Assembly: GCA_016192135.1 (NCBI GenBank)
Contig: JACPUR010000015.1
Location: 1 to 59,892 of the forward strand
Source of the DNA: Candidatus Tectomicrobia bacterium
GTDB taxonomy: Bacteria; UBA8248
DNA length: 59,892 nt
Reading direction: 5' to 3'
Below, one piece after another: positions 58,904 through 59,892 of the stretch. The translations under genes and the position numbers were made by a program. The notes under the pieces were generated by a model that searched no databases, was not told the origin of the DNA, and saw only the letters and a list, made by a program, of their open reading frames with translations. Each line of letters starts with the position of its first letter. The first letter of the stretch is position 1.

Positions 58904-58926
58904 TGTGCGAGTTTTTGTGCGAGTTT
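58904..58926 (+). repeat. Direct repeat TGTGCGAGTTT x2 next to the att fragment
   Basis: Two exact 11-bp copies (58904-58914 and 58916-58926) with a 12-bp period, 58 bp from the tRNA fragment and just upstream of a -10-like TATAGT (58934). They could be arm-type integrase sites or promoter-binding sites. Confidence 0.5.
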
Positions 58927-58933
58927 GGTATCC

Positions 58934-59165
58934 TATAGTGAAAGGAGGGCTGGGTCATGACCTATATCATGACAAAAATAGTGCAGCCCCTCCGTAGCCG
59001 GGCCGCCGTGTAATTCGGCAGAGTGACCATAACCCGAGAGCGAAAGCCACGGGGAAATAGCCATAAGGCCTGGCCACCGACCGGAAAAAAATAGTCGGGC
59101 GCGGGTTCCGTGGCACCTGCGTAGGGGTCAAAAGCCCTCGGAAAACCTCCGAGGGCTCAATTTTT
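58934..59165 (+). ncRNA. Candidate structured RNA or leader upstream of the HNH gene
   Basis: About 230 nt from a TATAGT -10 to an intrinsic terminator. Complementary segments: GGAGGGCTG (58944-58952) with CAGCCCCTCC (58984-58993); inside it GTCATGA (58954-58960) with TCATGAC (58967-58973); GCCG/CGGC (59005-59019); CCGAC/GTCGG (59077-59098); GCGCGGGT/ACCTGCGT (about 59099-59122), whose loop CCGTGGC (59108-59114) is a perfect complement of GCCACGG (59046-59052), a possible pseudoknot. I cannot match it to RNase P, tmRNA, SRP or 6S. It may be a stand-alone RNA or a regulatory leader. Confidence 0.55.
59133..59165 (+). terminator. Intrinsic terminator/attenuator before the HNH gene
   Basis: AGCCCTCGG (59133-59141), 7-nt loop AAAACCT, CCGAGGGCT (59149-59157), then CAA and five T (59161-59165). 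A 9-bp perfect stem. It ends only 15 nt before the HNH start codon, which is unusual for a plain terminator and suggests attenuation or a hard border of the RNA unit. Confidence 0.8.
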
Positions 59166-59180
59166 GTCAGGAGTTTTTTG

Positions 59181-59786
59181 ATGGCACAGTTTCGGTGCAT
59201 CTATTGCCTCAAAGACGAGCAAGAAGCGACACCCTCCATTTCGCACATTTTCCCGACGAGCCTTGGCGGCACGCTTGAACTAAACGATGCGGTCTGCCAG
59301 TCCTGCAATTCTCTTATAAATCGGGAAACGGAAGAGCCGTTCAGGAGGGATTGGCCATTTCTCCTGAGCCTCCTGGGCATCCGGTCTCGAAGGGAAAAGG
59401 TCCCATTAGTCCCCGCCATCCTTCATTATGAAGGGGAACGCGTCAAGGTTTACTTGAACGCTGAGGGGGAACCCAGCCATGTCCCTCCTGTCATCGAAGC
59501 GACGCAAGTTAAAAAATTTGGCCCTGGTGAAGAGGTAGAGCAATTCAAGAAAGATTATGCGGAGAAACATCCCAACGTGGTCTGGACAGGAATGGACCTC
59601 GCGAAAACATCGCCTCCTGTAAGTGAATTTCAGCTTGATTTCAGCAAGTTGTGCATGCCATACGCCCGGCGATTTGCAGCGAAAGTCGCTTTTGAGCGGC
59701 TGTGCCAGCTTAGAGACCCACATGAAATGGCAAAGCAAGACCATAATACCATTAGTGTATTCCTAGGCTTCTTCCTGAACAACTGA
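59181..59786 (+). CDS. HNH-endonuclease-like protein
   Basis: A 201-residue protein from ATG 59181 behind AGGAG (59169-59173). FRCIYCLKDEQEATPSISHIFPTSLGGTLELNDAVCQSCNSLIN has the zinc CxxC...CxxC pairs and the S-H-I-F-P-x-S-L-G-G plus N of a treble-clef HNH nuclease. The remaining 140 residues form a variable region ending VFLGFFLNN. GC content is well below the window average. It sits just inside the putative element edge, after a structured RNA. Likely DNA target or defence role is not known. Confidence 0.75.
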   Translation: MAQFRCIYCLKDEQEATPSISHIFPTSLGGTLELNDAVCQSCNSLINRETEEPFRRDWPFLLSLLGIRSRREKVPLVPAILHYEGERVKVYLNAEGEPSHVPPVIEATQVKKFGPGEEVEQFKKDYAEKHPNVVWTGMDLAKTSPPVSEFQLDFSKLCMPYARRFAAKVAFERLCQLRDPHEMAKQDHNTISVFLGFFLNN

Positions 59787-59803
59787 TAGGGTGACGGGCA
59801 CAG

Positions 59804-59848
59804 CCAGGGGAACGGAGCGAGGGCGTAGCCCGAGCGGAGTTCCCCTGG
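59804..59848. repeat. 45-bp inverted repeat after the HNH gene
   Basis: CCAGGGGAAC (59804-59813) and GTTCCCCTGG (59839-59848) are exact complements, and the interior (CGGAGCGAGGGCG / CGAGCGGA) pairs further. No U tract follows on the plus strand. It separates the HNH gene from the next start codon and could be a dispersed repeat or a transcript-stabilising hairpin. Confidence 0.6.
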
Positions 59849-59877
59849 GGCACCCCACCCTGCGGGAGGGAAGGAGC

Positions 59878-59892
59878 ATGACGGTCGCCGAG
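59878..59892 (+). CDS. Possible start of a further gene (first five codons)
   Basis: ATG 59878 reads MTVAE to the window edge, with GGGAGGG (59864-59870) at 7-nt spacing. Nothing else can be said. Confidence 0.35.

Noticed and set aside
58957-59013. An 18-codon ORF with an AAGGAGG site inside the RNA-like region
   Set aside because: Its start and ribosome-binding site are consumed by the 9-bp and 7-bp stems; a leader peptide is possible, but the pairing explains the sequence better.

Overview
The window is a 59.9-kb piece of a GC-rich (around 70% by eye), gene-dense bacterial chromosome. Gene content suggests an uncultivated, metabolically versatile, probably aerobic heterotroph: acyl-CoA dehydrogenases, a CaiB-type CoA transferase, SDR and zinc alcohol dehydrogenases, GntR/FCD regulators, HemQ, SCO, TsuA/TusA sulfur uptake and a SelA/SelB selenocysteine pair. 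Tectomicrobia-, Rokubacteria- or Binatota-like lineages would fit, but that is a guess from gene style, not a phylogenetic result.

Layout. 1-9.1 kb: HAD-like fragment, TcuA-like flavoprotein, cation:proton antiporter, SDR, ATP-grasp enzyme, NfuA, two exported proteins and a cyclic-nucleotide-binding protein. 9.2-19.4 kb, all on minus: a GntR/FCD regulator with its own promoter and operator, followed by two acyl-CoA dehydrogenases, a zinc dehydrogenase, three paralogous bicupins, a helical-repeat protein, a second zinc dehydrogenase and a PIN-domain protein. 19.5-23.2 kb, minus: a second GntR/FCD regulator, an M24-fold enzyme, an HMGL-type aldolase and an intrinsic terminator. 23.4-25.7 kb: a BisC/TorA-type molybdoenzyme. 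25.7-27.6 kb: a lower-GC island read here as an integron-type gene-cassette array, with a DUF433/DUF5615 toxin-antitoxin pair and a HEPN-like gene, each followed by an attC-like hairpin. 27.9-34.8 kb, plus: a tightly overlapped operon with an AmgK-like sugar kinase, acetyltransferases, a GT4 glycosyltransferase, a PIG-L deacetylase and NagZ, pointing to amino-sugar or peptidoglycan recycling coupled to glycoconjugate synthesis. 35-42.6 kb: response regulator, YchF, C26 amidohydrolase, ArfB, a frameshifted RAYT transposase, CaiB and a DUF35 protein with a histone-H1-like tail. 42.7-48.1 kb: selA, a hydrolase, selB and a class V aminotransferase. 48.2-58.6 kb: cupredoxin-like and cytochrome c'-like exported proteins, hemQ, epimerase, SCO, tsuA/tusA, a cyclic amidohydrolase, methyltransferase, phosphoesterase and a 6-phosphogluconate dehydrogenase.

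The right end (from 58.8 kb) is different. A 45-nt exact 3' half of a tRNA-Phe(GAA) gene lies on the minus strand without its 5' half, which is the signature of an att site left by a tRNA-targeting integrase. Beyond it GC falls, and there is a direct repeat, a promoter-like -10, about 230 nt of strongly base-paired RNA-like sequence ending in an intrinsic terminator, and an HNH nuclease-like gene. This is the best candidate for an undescribed unit in the window: a structured RNA or leader coupled to an HNH protein at the edge of an integrated element.

Several short dispersed palindromes recur. The main family is 28-29 bp with a fixed GTAGGGGCG/CGCCCCTAC outer stem and a variable but still self-complementary core. 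It occurs seven times, including once inside and once just upstream of the RAYT gene, which suggests a REP/RAYT relationship. Functions are assigned from protein motifs read by eye; no database search was run.
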